From: Bordetella parapertussis
GTDB taxonomy: Bacteria > Pseudomonadota > Gammaproteobacteria > Burkholderiales > Burkholderiaceae_B
Direction: 5' to 3'
NCBI GenBank assembly: GCA_945868195.1
Contig: CAMBLP010000126.1
Coordinates: 1 to 5,954 of the forward strand
DNA length: 5,954 nucleotides
Shown here: piece after piece, positions 5,604 to 5,954 of the stretch
Layout of the letters: the number at the start of each line of letters is the position of its first letter
Numbering within the stretch: the first letter of the stretch is position 1
Notes under the pieces: model-generated
What the model was told of the DNA's origin: nothing
The model's input: the letters and a program-made list of their open reading frames with translations, nothing else
The model's database searches: none
Position numbers and translations under genes: made by a program

Positions 5604-5954
5604 AAGACAGATTGGGCAATCGCGGTGCTTCGTGCATCGAGGAAGGTCCGGACTCCACAGGGCAGGATAACGGTTAACGACCGTCCGGCGCGCCACGCGC
5701 AAGCGTGCGGGCGACGAGGACTAGGGCCACAGAGACGAGTTTGCAGTGAGGGTGCGTTGCAAGACGCACTCCGCCACGGGGTCACCGTGGTGTAGGGTCC
5801 GCTTGCGGATCGGGCATTGCAAGGTGAAACGCGGCAACCTCTATCCGGAGCAACACCAAATAGGCATGCGTGTGGTTTCGACCACGACGGGCGGCTCCGT
5901 CCAAGTATGCGGGTAGGTGGCTAGAGCATTTCAGCAATGAAATGCCCAGAGGAA
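5604..5954 (+). ncRNA. rnpB: RNase P RNA, bacterial type A, 3' end outside window
   Basis: This is the catalytic RNA of RNase P, which removes the 5' leader from precursor tRNAs together with the RnpA protein. The conserved 5' core is 'GAGGAAGGTCCGGAC' (5639-5653) followed by 'TCCACAGGGCAGGATAACGG'. Later hallmarks are 'CCACAGAGACGAGT', 'GGTGAAACGCGGCAACCTC', 'CCGGAGCAAC', 'CCAAATAGG' and 'GCGGGTAGG'. P18 is GCATTTCA (5926-5933), loop GCAA, TGAAATGC (5938-5945). About 350 nt are present. The final conserved block (usually like ACAGAA.CCGGCTTATCGG) and the P1/P2 3' strands are missing because the window ends. The 5' end is placed from the promoter and could be off by a few bases. Unusual points are a minimal P3, a changed P4 base (5645) and an extra hairpin near P15. 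Confidence 0.95.

Noticed and set aside
5345..5795. Open frames on both strands across the uup start and rnpB (5345-5785 minus, 5583-5795 plus)
   Set aside because: They overlap a well-supported protein gene and a structured RNA and resemble no family I know.

Overview
The window looks like core chromosome from a betaproteobacterium, most likely order Burkholderiales. The 5S rRNA, the type A RNase P RNA with the 'GGACTCCACAGGGCAGG' core, the lysine/alanine-tailed SWIB protein and the DUF4870-type membrane protein all fit that group. GC content is moderate. The sequence alone does not settle the genus. I found no insertion sequence, phage gene, CRISPR array, tRNA or attachment site.

Layout, left to right. 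Bases 16-129 are a complete 5S rRNA gene, the end of an rRNA operon, followed by a rho-independent terminator (140-174). A spacer of about 130 bp with two small palindromes leads to a small three-helix membrane protein (312-668, +). This gene converges on a SWIB-domain protein with a histone H1-like tail (743-1162, -), and the two share one bidirectional terminator (689-718). The SWIB gene has a clear sigma70-type promoter (1206-1234, -). The 210 bp between the SWIB start and the next gene hold that promoter and an 11-codon open frame with an excellent Shine-Dalgarno sequence.

Next come an M20-family amidohydrolase (1373-2560, +) and, 47 bp further on, pyrC, the dihydroorotase of pyrimidine synthesis (2608-3663, +). 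The two probably share a transcript. The stop codon of pyrC directly abuts the stop codon of an oppositely oriented uup-type ABC-F ATPase gene (3664-5520, -). Upstream of uup, and diverging from it, is rnpB, the RNase P RNA gene (about 5604 to the window end, +). Its last 50 or so nucleotides lie outside the window.

The genes serve general housekeeping: translation (5S rRNA, Uup), tRNA maturation (rnpB), nucleoid or DNA binding (SWIB/H1-like) and nucleotide synthesis (pyrC). No multi-gene novel system is visible. The most interesting signals are in rnpB: a changed base in the conserved P4 core, a minimal P3 hairpin, and an extra hairpin where the tRNA 3'-CCA-binding loop normally lies.
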